Shown here: positions 44,056-52,431 of the stretch, piece after piece
Layout: every line of letters begins with the position of its first letter
How positions within the stretch are numbered: the stretch's first letter is position 1
Assembly: GCA_030583925.1 (NCBI GenBank)
Contig: CP129482.1
Span: forward strand, 3,472,001 to 3,536,000
Source of the DNA: Anaerolineales bacterium
GTDB lineage: Bacteria; Chloroflexota; Anaerolineae; Anaerolineales; Villigracilaceae
Length of the DNA stretch: 64,000 nucleotides
Reading direction: 5' to 3'
Made by a program: the position numbers and the translations under genes
Notes under the pieces: model-generated
Seen by the model: the letters and a program-made list of their open reading frames with translations, nothing else
Database searches by the model: none
Told to the model about the DNA's origin: nothing

Positions 44056-45537
44056 TTAACTATTTGTCTCTGCAATCTCAATCGCTTTCAACATCGCCGT
44101 TGCTTTGTTGACCGTCTCTTGAAACTCCGTGTTCGGATTCGAATCCGCGACGATGCCTGCGCCTGCTTGGACGCTGAAGGAGTTGCCGCGCCCGACCATC
44201 GTGCGGATGGCGAGGCAGGTGTCCATGTTACCGTCAAAGCCGAAGTAGCCGATCATGCCTGCGTATGCGCCGCGCGCGTCGGGTTCGAGTTCGGAGATGA
44301 TCTCCAGCGCCCTCACTTTCGGCGCGCCGCTCACAGTCCCTGCGGGGAACGAAGCGCGCACCAGATCGAAGGCGGTGAGGTCGGGTTTCAACTTCCCTTC
44401 GACGTGCGAGACGATGTGCATGACGTGCGAATATTTTTCGACGGTGAAAAAGTCCGAGACTTTCACTGTACCATATTCGCAGACGCGTCCCAAATCGTTG
44501 CGACCCAGGTCAACCAACATCACATGCTCGGCGCGTTCCTTCGGGTCGGCGAGCAACTCTTGCGCGAGCGCGGCGTCGGCGGATGAGTCCGCTCCACGAG
44601 GGCGCGTCCCAGCGATCGGTCGGAGCGAAGCGGTTCGTCCCTCCAAACGCACAAACATCTCAGGCGACGATCCAACAATGAAGAGCGGCTCATCGTCCAC
44701 GAGTCCGAAATCGAAAAAGAACATGTACGGCGAGGGGTTGAGGCGGCGCACGGCGCGATAGACATCGAACGGCTCGACGTCGGTCTCGCGCGTGAAGCGC
44801 TGCGAAAGCACGACCTGAAAAATATCGCCCGCGCGAATGTATTCCTGCGCCTCGCGCACCATGTCTTCGTAACGTCCCTGCGTCATGTTCGAGCGCGTCT
44901 TCGACGATTTGATTTCACGTGGCTGCGCGGGCGGAAGTGACGCGTGAATTCGAGATTCGATCTCATCCAGTTTGCGATTCGCAGACTCGACATCTCCATC
45001 GAGGATGTTCGCAACGAGAGACAGACTCCGCCGCGCATGATCGAACGCGATGATGGTGTCGGCGAGCAAATAAATTCCATCGGGGACTCCCGCGCTTAGC
45101 GGAGGGACAGCGTTCGTCTGTCCCGCAGAGGAAGCGCGGCGATTCATTCCCCCCTTTAGAGTTGGTTCAAAAAATCGAACGGACTCGAATCCCAAATATC
45201 CCACCAGCCCGCCGATGAAACGCGGCATGCCCGCCTGTGACTTAAAATTGAAGCGATTCATTTCCTCTTGAAGGAAGTGAGTTGGGTCGCCGTCGTACTT
45301 CGTCTTGCGTATTTCGTAATCGTCTTTGATTTCGATTTCGTTTCCACGGATGATGTATTGCGCTTTGGGTTTGACGCCGATGAATGAGTAGCGCGCGATC
45401 CGCTCCCCGCCTTCGACGGATTCGAGCAAAAACGACGCGCCTTCGCCGCGCAGTTTCATGTACACGCTGATGGGCGTTTCCAAATCGGCAGAAATTTCAC
45501 GAATGATTGTTTGAGTAGTTGTTGCTTCAAGTAACAT
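44056..45537 (-). CDS. trpE: Anthranilate synthase component I
   Basis: Converts chorismate with ammonia from TrpG to anthranilate. Chorismate-site stretches [53 protein letters not shown] [18 protein letters not shown] and [13 protein letters not shown] are intact. [18 protein letters not shown] in the N-terminal domain is the usual Trp feedback region. It is 493 residues; a repeat element (45088-45150) is read in frame as [23 protein letters not shown] 45537 follows AAGGAG. Confidence 0.95.
   Translation of the reverse strand: MLLEATTTQTIIREISADLETPISVYMKLRGEGASFLLESVEGGERIARYSFIGVKPKAQYIIRGNEIEIKDDYEIRKTKYDGDPTHFLQEEMNRFNFKSQAGMPRFIGGLVGYLGFESVRFFEPTLKGGMNRRASSAGQTNAVPPLSAGVPDGIYLLADTIIAFDHARRSLSLVANILDGDVESANRKLDEIESRIHASLPPAQPREIKSSKTRSNMTQGRYEDMVREAQEYIRAGDIFQVVLSQRFTRETDVEPFDVYRAVRRLNPSPYMFFFDFGLVDDEPLFIVGSSPEMFVRLEGRTASLRPIAGTRPRGADSSADAALAQELLADPKERAEHVMLVDLGRNDLGRVCEYGTVKVSDFFTVEKYSHVMHIVSHVEGKLKPDLTAFDLVRASFPAGTVSGAPKVRALEIISELEPDARGAYAGMIGYFGFDGNMDTCLAIRTMVGRGNSFSVQAGAGIVADSNPNTEFQETVNKATAMLKAIEIAETNS
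45088..45150. repeat. Palindromic repeat inside trpE
   Basis: Centre GGGACAG-cgttcgt-CTGTCCC with GC-rich flanks. Translated in frame after [10 protein letters not shown]. Confidence 0.7.
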
Positions 45538-45562
45538 TGGTTCTCCTTGACGATAGACCATA

Positions 45563-45605
45563 GACAATGGACGATGTAATGGTCAATGGTCAATCGTCCA
45601 TTGTC
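45563..45605. repeat. Inverted repeat in the trp leader
   Basis: Perfect 13-nt arms gacaatggacgat / atcgtccattgtc. It lies between the T-box terminator and the trpE start. Confidence 0.75.
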
Positions 45606-45610
45606 TGCGT

Positions 45611-46015
45611 TAAAACACAATCCCCTCCTGTCCATTGGGACGAGAGGGGAGTCTCGTGGTGCCACCCAAGTTAACGCATTGCTCTTTAACAAAAAATCCC
45701 TGTCGTGATGCAACAGGGAGGAAAAGCCAGCGTCACTCTTGTAGTCTGCTAGTCGGATGGTCTTGTGGTCGCTTGGTCGAACATCCTTCTAAGAAACTCT
45801 GCCATGATAACGGGTGCAGTTCCCGACTTCGGCTACTCGACTATCTGACCATTGGACTATCAGACTGCTTTTGCCTTTGCAACTCGGAGGTCCATTCGGC
45901 TTCTGCGCTTTTGCCTTGCTTGCACCGCGTTGGTCTCGATACACGCCTTCGGCGTACTCGACCAACGGCTTGGCTCTCTGGAAATCGCTTTGAAACGTAC
46001 TCGTCCTCGTCAGCG
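45611..46015 (-). promoter_or_regulatory. Tryptophan T-box riboswitch of the trp operon
   Basis: The leader senses uncharged tRNA-Trp. Minus-strand Stem I is seen from GACGAGGACGAGTACG (AGTA at 45998-46001), the AG-bulge CAGAGAG (45974-45980), distal GCGGTGCAAGC, to the specifier GAA-UGG-A with Trp codon UGG at 45892-45894 and GAGTTGC. The T-box GGGTGGCACCACGAG is at 45653-45667. Antiterminator pairing TGGG...CGAGA with TCTCGTCCCA competes with the terminator TCCCCTC/GAGGGGA (45621-45650) followed by TTGTGTTTT. A hairpin with its own T6 run (45692-45718) lies before it. The leader is unusually long, with repeats inside it. It covers most of the gene-free stretch 45538-46133. Confidence 0.92.
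45929..45966. repeat. K-family palindrome inside T-box Stem I
   Basis: GTTGGTCTCGATACACGCC and GGCGTACTCGACCAAC around ttc. It interrupts Stem I between the AG bulge and the distal GCGGTGCAAGC, extending the stem. Confidence 0.85.
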
Positions 46016-46038
46016 TTTTTTGATTGTAGATTGGCGGC

Positions 46039-46067
46039 ATTGTATGACGGAGGGAGGAAAGAGTCAA
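46039..46067 (-). promoter_or_regulatory. Promoter of the trp operon
   Basis: TTGACT (46062-46067) and TACAAT (46039-46044), 17-nt spacer, minus strand. Transcription would begin near 46032, just before Stem I. Confidence 0.8.
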
Positions 46068-46133
46068 GAGTTTCGTTGTACTTTTCAATTCTCCAATCTT
46101 TGCCATCTCTCTATCCCTTATAATGTAAGCCTC

Positions 46134-47021
46134 ATGCTGAAATACTTCCGCGTCAAGAGCCAGCCTGATAAAGTTGTCCCAAATTTGGGGGCAATATCCG
46201 CTTCTTTGCTGGAAAGCGACGCTCATCTCCCTTTCACGATTCGACAGTTGAATAATCTGCCTGAAAACGTCAAGCGACGCGTCTATCGCGGACTCATCCC
46301 GCCTGCCCTGCTGACGCGCTTTGGTATTGATCCCATTCAATGGACGGGACCGAACAAAGCGCCGATGGTTTTCCTCAAAGCGGAACCTCAAAGCGAAAAA
46401 GTGTTGATCACCGCGCGAAATTCTCCCGACCCCAATGACGAGTTCTTTGCTCTTGAATTTGCGGACAATTCGCTCAACGGCATTGAATTAAATCTCATCG
46501 TGCTGAACGACCCTACTACGCCGCGTTATTCAATTGATCAAACCGAAGATGGTCAACCCACGATGTTCGGAACCTTGAAGCGCAACATGAAAGCAGAAGA
46601 GGCGGCAAAAGACTCGGGACTGGCGCCGGGTCAAATCCGCGCGGGGTTGGGCGGCTCACGAATCGTTTTTGAACAGATCGACGCTTTCCTCGCCATGCTA
46701 GGTCATCGCGCCTATTTTCTCGAACCGCTTACGTACGCGTCCGCGTGGGTGTTCGAGCGACGCGGTTTTGCATACGTGCGCGGTCACAAGCTCATGGACG
46801 ATATCCAACGCGAATTTCAGCCAGGCGGCGCGTTGCATCAATGCCTGAATGACGAATCCGCGTTTCGGAGGCGAGATCAAGCCTCCACTGTGAGAGGACG
46901 CGCTTGGGCGATCCACGATGGAATTCTCGAGGCGCTAGACCTCCGTTGGGATAAAATCAGAATGGTGAAGCAGATCGGGCGTCACGCGGGAGTCGAAACA
47001 TTCCCGCAGGCGATCTATTAG
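46134..47021 (+). CDS. Uncharacterised protein heading the RsbWV-patatin operon
   Basis: Not recognised. It is 295 residues, soluble, no signal or membrane segment. It begins MLKYFRVKSQPDKVVPNLG and has a conserved-looking stretch AYFLEPLTYASAWVFERRGF. TATAAT lies at 46119-46124, 10 nt before the ATG, with no Shine-Dalgarno sequence, so the transcript may be leaderless. The reading frame extends upstream into T-box and repeat DNA, which I exclude. It lies 8 nt before the rsbW-like gene and is presumably co-expressed with it. Confidence 0.7.
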   Translation: MLKYFRVKSQPDKVVPNLGAISASLLESDAHLPFTIRQLNNLPENVKRRVYRGLIPPALLTRFGIDPIQWTGPNKAPMVFLKAEPQSEKVLITARNSPDPNDEFFALEFADNSLNGIELNLIVLNDPTTPRYSIDQTEDGQPTMFGTLKRNMKAEEAAKDSGLAPGQIRAGLGGSRIVFEQIDAFLAMLGHRAYFLEPLTYASAWVFERRGFAYVRGHKLMDDIQREFQPGGALHQCLNDESAFRRRDQASTVRGRAWAIHDGILEALDLRWDKIRMVKQIGRHAGVETFPQAIY

Positions 47022-47029
47022 GAGATCCT

Positions 47030-47449
47030 ATGCCAGATATACATCGCATCACACGCGCCGCACAACTCGAATCACTGAGCGACTTTCGCGAATTTCTCAA
47101 AGACCATTGCGCAGGATACCCAAGAGTGACCGACGAGATTCTGTACGACATTCAACTCGCTGTAGATGAAGCCTGCACGAACATCATCACACATGGGTAT
47201 GCGGGGATGGACCCCGGCTCGATCATTCTGGACCTTGAACTTACTCCCGAAAAACTGATCATTACGCTCACCGATTTCGGTCACGCCTTCGAACCTGAAA
47301 GCGCGCCAATGCCCGATGTGGACACGCCCATCGAAGAGCGCGAACTCGGCGGCTTTGGTTTGTTTTTTATTCGGCAATCTGTGGATGATGTAGAGTACCG
47401 CACGACAGAAGACGGCAATACGATGAAATTGACAAAGTTATTAATGTGA
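47030..47449 (+). CDS. Anti-sigma-factor-type serine kinase (RsbW/SpoIIAB family)
   Basis: A GHKL ATPase that phosphorylates and is sequestered by an STAS antagonist. The N box is DIQLAVDEACTNIITHGY (Glu and Asn), the G1 box is LTDFGHAFEP and the G2 box is ELGGFGLFFIRQSVD. It is 139 residues, normal. AGGAG sits 7 nt before the ATG. Its partner RsbV-like gene is 47 nt downstream. No sigma factor gene is nearby, so the final target is unclear. Confidence 0.9.
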   Translation: MPDIHRITRAAQLESLSDFREFLKDHCAGYPRVTDEILYDIQLAVDEACTNIITHGYAGMDPGSIILDLELTPEKLIITLTDFGHAFEPESAPMPDVDTPIEERELGGFGLFFIRQSVDDVEYRTTEDGNTMKLTKLLM

Positions 47450-47496
47450 CTGCCTCGTTCGAAGCGACAGCCACCCATACCGATCGGAGGTTAACA

Positions 47497-47841
47497 ATGG
47501 AGATAACAGTAAAACAAGAAAAGGGCGCCACGGTCCTTGCCGTAAGCGGCAGTATCGATGCGCTCACCGCGGCGGACCTGACAAAAACCGTTTCGTCGCA
47601 CATCGAAGACGGTCACGTGAACCTTGTCGTTGATTTGACCGGGTTGGAGTTCATGAGCAGCGCCGGTTTGCGCTCCTTGCTCGGCGCGGTCAAAGAATCG
47701 CGCAGTCAGGGCGGCGATTTGAGGATCGCCTCCACCAATTCAGGCACAGGTGTGGATAAAGTCTTGAAGATGTCTGGCTTTTACAATATTGCCAAGGTTT
47801 TTCCCACGCAGGCAGATGCCGTGGCAAGTTTCGAGGAGTAA
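47497..47841 (+). CDS. Anti-anti-sigma-type STAS protein (RsbV/SpoIIAA family)
   Basis: A 114-residue STAS domain. VVDLTGLEFMSSAGLRSLLG contains the conserved Ser of the phosphorylation site (EFMSSAGL). CGGAGG precedes ATG 47497; the longer frame lacks support. It is the expected substrate of the kinase just upstream and, once phosphorylated, of the SpoIIE-type phosphatase at the end of the operon. Confidence 0.92.
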   Translation: MEITVKQEKGATVLAVSGSIDALTAADLTKTVSSHIEDGHVNLVVDLTGLEFMSSAGLRSLLGAVKESRSQGGDLRIASTNSGTGVDKVLKMSGFYNIAKVFPTQADAVASFEE

Positions 47842-47871
47842 GTAAAAGAGTTCCGAAATCTTTGAGGGATC

Positions 47872-48717
47872 ATGCCACACAAGAAAAAGAAGATCGCATT
47901 GGTCATCGGCGCTGGCTCTGTAAAATGCGCGGCGGCGCTCGGGATGTGGAAAGTACTCGAAAAAGAAGATATCCATTTTGATATGCTCGTTGGGTGCAGT
48001 GGCGGCAGTATTTATGCGTCTGCCATGGCAGTGGGCTTCTCCTTGCAAGAATGTATCGATAACACGAAGAAACTCTGGAATAAATCCGTCACCGAACAAC
48101 GCAATTGGCGGGCGCTTGCCAGCGTTATCTTGCCGGGCTTCTTCAAGTTCGATAACCGATTCAGCCTGATGAGCGACGCTCCCATACTCAAAGGGTTCAA
48201 GACGGTTTTCGGCGAAAAAACGTTTGCAGATGCAAAGACGCCGCTGTATATCATGACCACCGACTTTGAAACCGGCGAGTCCATCGTGCAGCACGAGGGA
48301 AAAATCGTAGATGCCTTGCGTGCCAGCGTCGCCATTCCCTATATCTGGTCTGCATGGCGGCACAATGGGCATCTGTTGATCGATGGCGCGGTGTCCAATC
48401 CCCTGCCTGTGGATGTTGCCATCCGCGAGGGCGCGGATGTGATCCTGGCATTAGGGTTTCAAAGCCCATTGCCGAGCAAGGTCAAATCGATTAGCCGCTA
48501 CGCGTTTTACATCAACAGCCTGATGACGAATAGCTTGCTCCATTCAAATTTTGCTTTTCACAACGCCGCGCATCATGCAGAGATCGTTCCCATCTTCCCT
48601 GAGTTTGAACGTCCGATCAGATTGTTCGATACGCACGAGATTCCCTATGTGATTGAACAAGGTGAAAAGGCGATGCGCGCGCAACTCGATTATGTCAATC
48701 GTTTACTGGAATCATGA
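47872..48717 (+). CDS. Patatin-like phospholipase (first of a tandem pair)
   Basis: Ser-Asp dyad lipid acyl hydrolase family. The nucleophile elbow is GCSGGS (GxSxG, about residues 42-47), and the catalytic Asp is in IDGAVSNPLPVDVA. The oxyanion stretch near the N-terminus reads LVIGAGSVKCAAALG; the usual glycine-rich loop (GGG.RG) is altered. It is 281 residues, cytoplasmic by prediction. Its stop overlaps the next gene by 4 nt. Confidence 0.88.
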   Translation: MPHKKKKIALVIGAGSVKCAAALGMWKVLEKEDIHFDMLVGCSGGSIYASAMAVGFSLQECIDNTKKLWNKSVTEQRNWRALASVILPGFFKFDNRFSLMSDAPILKGFKTVFGEKTFADAKTPLYIMTTDFETGESIVQHEGKIVDALRASVAIPYIWSAWRHNGHLLIDGAVSNPLPVDVAIREGADVILALGFQSPLPSKVKSISRYAFYINSLMTNSLLHSNFAFHNAAHHAEIVPIFPEFERPIRLFDTHEIPYVIEQGEKAMRAQLDYVNRLLES

Positions 48718-49559
48718 CAATGAAGAATCGACTCTCCATCGTCATCGGTTCGGGCGGCGTTTTATGCGCCGCCTCACTGGGATTAAGCAAAGCCTTGCGC
48801 CGCGAAGGATTGACGCCGGGCATGGCTGTTGGATGCAGTGGCGGCAGCATCTATGCGGCATTGATCGCGCTGGGGTTTGACCCCGGCGAAGCAGAGCAAC
48901 TTACGCTCAACCTTTTCACCGGTGATGTCTTTGATGGATATACATCCAATTTAAAATCTGCGCTCAGCGGCGAGTCCCGTTTTACCGAGACCTCCAGCCT
49001 GATCGACGATAACGTCATGTACGAACGCTTGAAAATCGTCTTCGGCGAAAAAACATTTAGCGATACGGTTTTCCCGCTTTACATCGTCGCGACAGATTTA
49101 TACACGGGCGAACGTGTGGTTGTTTCCACCGGAAAAATTTTGGATGCCATTCGCGCCAGCATTGCGATACCCATGATCTTTTCCCCTTGGAAAATCGGCG
49201 AGCGACTGTTAGTAGACGGCGCGGTCTGCGACCCCCTCCCCATTGACGTTGCCATCCAGCAAGGCAGTGACCTGATCGCCGCGGTCGGTTTCGAGATGCC
49301 CACGCGTAAACGGATGAATTCTTATACGGCAGTGACAACACACTTTAATAGCCTTTACATGAACAATATTCTGAAATCCACCTTTGCGTTTTATAACGCA
49401 GTGCATCATGCCGAGATCATTCCCATATTGCCAGACTTTGAAAAACCTGTTGGCACATTCGACACGACTCAAATCCCGTTCATCATCGCCCAGGGCGAAA
49501 AGGCGGCGGAGGAACACATCCCGTACATCAAGAGATTGATGGAAGGCGAAAGACCATGA
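48714..49559 (+). CDS. Patatin-like phospholipase (second of a tandem pair)
   Basis: Paralogue of the preceding protein, same 281-residue length. Nucleophile GCSGGS, aspartate VDGAVCDPLPIDVA and oxyanion region IGSGGVLCAASLG. It shares the block FGEKTF then DFETG/DLYTG with its neighbour, a clear tandem duplication that has since diverged. It is translationally coupled to both neighbours by ATGA overlaps. Confidence 0.88.
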   Translation: MTMKNRLSIVIGSGGVLCAASLGLSKALRREGLTPGMAVGCSGGSIYAALIALGFDPGEAEQLTLNLFTGDVFDGYTSNLKSALSGESRFTETSSLIDDNVMYERLKIVFGEKTFSDTVFPLYIVATDLYTGERVVVSTGKILDAIRASIAIPMIFSPWKIGERLLVDGAVCDPLPIDVAIQQGSDLIAAVGFEMPTRKRMNSYTAVTTHFNSLYMNNILKSTFAFYNAVHHAEIIPILPDFEKPVGTFDTTQIPFIIAQGEKAAEEHIPYIKRLMEGERP

Positions 49560-50776
49560 AACTACTGCCGGCGCAGATTGAATTGCTGGAATCCATGGGG
49601 TTTGGTTACTTTGAATTAGACCTTCCAGGAAAGTTGATCGATGGAAATCAAATCTTTTTCAATGCCATTGGCTACACCAGAGATGAGATGATTGGCAAAC
49701 ATTTTCGGCGCTACGTTGATCGAAAACAGGTATGGCTCACCTTCAATATTTTTGCGATGATCCATAAGACTGGCATGGTCGAGAAGAAGCTTCTGCTCGA
49801 CTTCATCCATAAAGACGGATCGCCCCGCACGGCAGAAGGCTCTGTCGCTTTAATTCGAGATGAAAACAACACTCCAGTTGGCTATCTGGGGATACTGACT
49901 GAAATCACCGAGCGCAAACATCAAGAGACAACACTGGTCCAGGCAAAAAGGAAAGCTGAAAGGGAACTCGAGATTGCGCATGAAATCCAAAATAGCTTCC
50001 TTGTCGAAGATTATCCACAACCTGATGGATGGGAGATCGCGACATTGATCCGTCCTGCGCGTCAGGTCAGCGGTGATTTCTATGATGTATTTCCGATCTC
50101 CGCGAACAATCGGATTGCCTTCCTCATTGCGGACGTTTGCGATAAAGGCGTCGGCGCGGCGCTGTATATGGCAATTTTCCGCAGTCTCTTACGCGCCTAT
50201 GCCGACCAGAACTACACCATGCGTTGGGTTGGCACACCTGAATATTTACAGGAGGAAAGGCCAAGCAGTATCTTTCGACGGGATAAGCTTCTCGCGTCGG
50301 GAGCGCCGTCCATCAAGAATGCCATTGAACTGACCAACAACTACATCGCCACCCACCACAGCGACTCGAACATGTTTGCGACAGTGTTTTTTGGCTTGCT
50401 CGATCCAAGTAACGGGATGCTGTTATACATCAACGCTGGACATGAGTCTCCCCTTCTGATTTCCAATGGAATGGTCAAAGCACGCCTCGACCCCACCGGA
50501 CCCGCTGTTGGCTTGCTCCCAGACATGGAATTCAAACTCGAACAAACCTTTCTCAACCCCGGCGATGCATTGCTCCTTTATACGGATGGCGTGACCGACG
50601 CGCTCAATTCCAAAAACGAACAATTCTCTGAAGAGCGATTGATCGCAACCGCAATCAAGTCGTCCGAATCGGCACAGACTCAATTGACGGATATTGTTTC
50701 CGCAGTGGATGAGCATATCGCTGACCATGAACAATTCGACGATATCACCCTGCTAGCCGTACATAGAAAAGCATAA
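49556..50776 (+). CDS. PAS-domain SpoIIE/RsbU-type serine phosphatase
   Basis: Residues 1-125 are a PAS sensor with a PAC tail (GYLGILTEITERKHQE). A short coiled-coil linker (KRKAERELEIAHEIQNSFL) follows. Residues about 150-404 are a PP2C-like phosphatase: QVSGDFYDVF, IADVCDKGVGAALYMA, GHESPLLI, LLLYTDGVTDALN and EQFDDITLLAV, with the metal-binding aspartates. It should dephosphorylate the STAS protein upon a signal sensed by PAS. A loop of about 35 residues (YLQEERPSSIFRRDK) is inserted in the phosphatase domain, as in many RsbU-like proteins. Confidence 0.92.
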   Translation: MKLLPAQIELLESMGFGYFELDLPGKLIDGNQIFFNAIGYTRDEMIGKHFRRYVDRKQVWLTFNIFAMIHKTGMVEKKLLLDFIHKDGSPRTAEGSVALIRDENNTPVGYLGILTEITERKHQETTLVQAKRKAERELEIAHEIQNSFLVEDYPQPDGWEIATLIRPARQVSGDFYDVFPISANNRIAFLIADVCDKGVGAALYMAIFRSLLRAYADQNYTMRWVGTPEYLQEERPSSIFRRDKLLASGAPSIKNAIELTNNYIATHHSDSNMFATVFFGLLDPSNGMLLYINAGHESPLLISNGMVKARLDPTGPAVGLLPDMEFKLEQTFLNPGDALLLYTDGVTDALNSKNEQFSEERLIATAIKSSESAQTQLTDIVSAVDEHIADHEQFDDITLLAVHRKA

Positions 50777-50832
50777 AACACAAATTGACCGTATTGGTCA
50801 GGCTTTCGCAGAGACTTATCGGGTCTCCCAGT

Positions 50833-51357
50833 TTACTTCCTCCACTCCCCGTGCCGAATGGATTTCAAATCCTCCGCGCGAATCATCGTCAGCAGGTCGG
50901 GGCGGGATTTGCGGGAGTAAATTTTGTAGAGCGCGTCTTTTGGGGAAGATACTTTCGCATCGAAGTCCACGAGGTTTTCGACGAGGGCGATCAGTTCGAG
51001 GCGGTCAACAATGCGGAAGGTTTTGACGAGTTCGAAGGCGATGAGGTCCGCTTTGCCATCGTACAGCCAGCCTTTGTCGTCCGCGCGGACGCCGTGGAGT
51101 TCGATCCAAACGTACGTGTCCTGAGTCAAGCCGTCCCTGCGCGAGAGGCGTTTGATGCTTTTCACATCCACCTTGAAAGTTTTGCCGTCTCGTTCCATCA
51201 CGTAATCGAAATGCTCATCCATGTTGCCGCGACCGGTCGAGGCGTTGATTTTGAATCCCTGTCTCACCGCCAGCCGCGCGAATTGATCCTCCGCCTGTTG
51301 CCCGAGTTCGAGCGAATCTTTTTTGTCGTAGCGGTTGCGGGAGTTTTTGGTGAACAT
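50833..51357 (-). CDS. Hypothetical protein, possible PD-(D/E)XK nuclease fold
   Basis: It is 174 residues. LGQQAEDQFARLAVRQGFKI followed by HFDYVMERDGKTFKVDVKSI resembles the Glu...Asp...(D/E)xK core of restriction-like nucleases. The function is not established. ATG 51357 is preferred; the longer frame adds only repeat-encoded residues. It is monocistronic, flanked by repeats. Confidence 0.5.
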   Translation of the reverse strand: MFTKNSRNRYDKKDSLELGQQAEDQFARLAVRQGFKINASTGRGNMDEHFDYVMERDGKTFKVDVKSIKRLSRRDGLTQDTYVWIELHGVRADDKGWLYDGKADLIAFELVKTFRIVDRLELIALVENLVDFDAKVSSPKDALYKIYSRKSRPDLLTMIRAEDLKSIRHGEWRK

Positions 51358-51370
51358 GATTTCAAGGCGC

Positions 51371-51470
51371 TCAGCCACGGAGAGCACAGAGAACTCTGAG
51401 TTTTTTTCTACCTGCCCCGAACGCAGGTGCGGGGTCGAAGAACTCAGCGATCTCTGTGGCTAAACATTTT
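51371..51470. repeat. CCACAGAG repeat (copy 3)
   Basis: Outer CAGCCACGGAGAGCACAGAG and AGCGATCTCTGTGGCTAAA as inverted ends, with an inner CTGCCCCGAACG/GTGCGGGGTCG. It fills the gap after ilvE. Confidence 0.75.
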
Positions 51471-51472
51471 AC

Positions 51473-52393
51473 TCAGCCCACGTAATCGCACCAGCCTTCA
51501 TACTTCGGAATCTTTCCGCGAATCGCGTCGTGGTAGATATCTTGAATCTCGCGCGTGACCCTGCCGGTCTTTCCGTCGCCAATGGTTCGGAAATCAATTT
51601 CATACAAGCCGATCACTTCGGCGGCGGTGCCGCATACAAAGATTTCGTCAGCAAGATAGAGCTGGTCGCGCGAGACGGGCGCTTCGATCAGTTCATAACC
51701 GAGGTCTCTTGCAATCACAAAGATTGTATCGCGCGTGATGCCTTCGATGACCGGCGCGGTATGCGGCGCGATGATTTTTCCACGGCGCACAAGGAAAAGA
51801 TTTTCGCCGGTGCATTCAGCAACGTATCCCTGCGGATCGAGCATGATGGCTTCCTGAAAGCCCAACCGTTCCGATTCGGTCTTGGCAAGAAAACTGTTGA
51901 CGTAATTTCCAGCGATCTTCGCCTTGGTCATGCTCACATTGGGATGATGCCGCGTGAACGACGACACATTGGCGCGCACTCCTTTTTCGAGCGCGTCTTT
52001 CCCCAGATAATCGCTCCACTCCACCACCGCGATCGCCAGCGCAGGCTTGCCCGCGTCGACGTTCAAATTCCACGCGCCGCCGTCGAGGTAAAGCAACGGG
52101 CGAATGTAACAATCTTTGACCTTGTTCGCGCGTACGGTGTCTTTCACGGCTTTGATGATGTCGTCCACGGTGAAAGGGAACGAGCGGAAGCCAAAGATGC
52201 GCGCCGAAGCAAGCAAACGATCGGCATGTTCGCGCAGACGAAACGCGGCGAGCCCTTTCGCGGTGTCGTACGCGCGAATCCCCTCGAAGACCGCCGCGCC
52301 GTAATGCATCGCCGGGTTGAGGATGTGAACCGTGGCTTTGTCGTAATCCACGAGTTCGCCGTTCATCCAGATGAATTTCGATTTGTTTTCCAT
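51473..52393 (-). CDS. ilvE: Branched-chain amino acid aminotransferase
   Basis: Class IV PLP aminotransferase for the last step of Leu, Ile and Val synthesis. FIWMNGELVDYDKATVHIL, HYGAAVFEGIRAY, YIRPLLYLDGG, the PLP lysine in TKAKIAGNYVNS, ECTGENLFLVRRGKI and ITRDTIFVIARDLGY are typical. It is 306 residues. The ATG lies only a few bases beyond the T-run of a hairpin at 52397-52424. Confidence 0.94.
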   Translation of the reverse strand: MENKSKFIWMNGELVDYDKATVHILNPAMHYGAAVFEGIRAYDTAKGLAAFRLREHADRLLASARIFGFRSFPFTVDDIIKAVKDTVRANKVKDCYIRPLLYLDGGAWNLNVDAGKPALAIAVVEWSDYLGKDALEKGVRANVSSFTRHHPNVSMTKAKIAGNYVNSFLAKTESERLGFQEAIMLDPQGYVAECTGENLFLVRRGKIIAPHTAPVIEGITRDTIFVIARDLGYELIEAPVSRDQLYLADEIFVCGTAAEVIGLYEIDFRTIGDGKTGRVTREIQDIYHDAIRGKIPKYEGWCDYVG

Positions 52394-52396
52394 GAA

Positions 52397-52424
52397 TCAA
52401 AAAGGACGCATTTACCGCGTCCTT
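52397..52424 (-). terminator. Terminator after the DsbA-like gene, abutting ilvE
   Basis: A perfect 8-bp stem AAGGACGC/GCGTCCTT (52402-52409 with 52417-52424) and a run of five T on the minus strand. It ends 4 nt before the ilvE ATG, so it could also act as an ilvE leader element. Confidence 0.7.
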
Positions 52425-52431
52425 CATGAAA

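Noticed and set aside
45538..45850. Trp leader-peptide attenuator before trpE
   Set aside because: Short ORFs there lack Trp codon clusters, while T-box specifier and antiterminator are clear.
45852..46133. 94-residue N-terminal extension of the 46134 gene
   Set aside because: It runs through antisense T-box and repeat DNA; ATG 46134 is the first start after that region.
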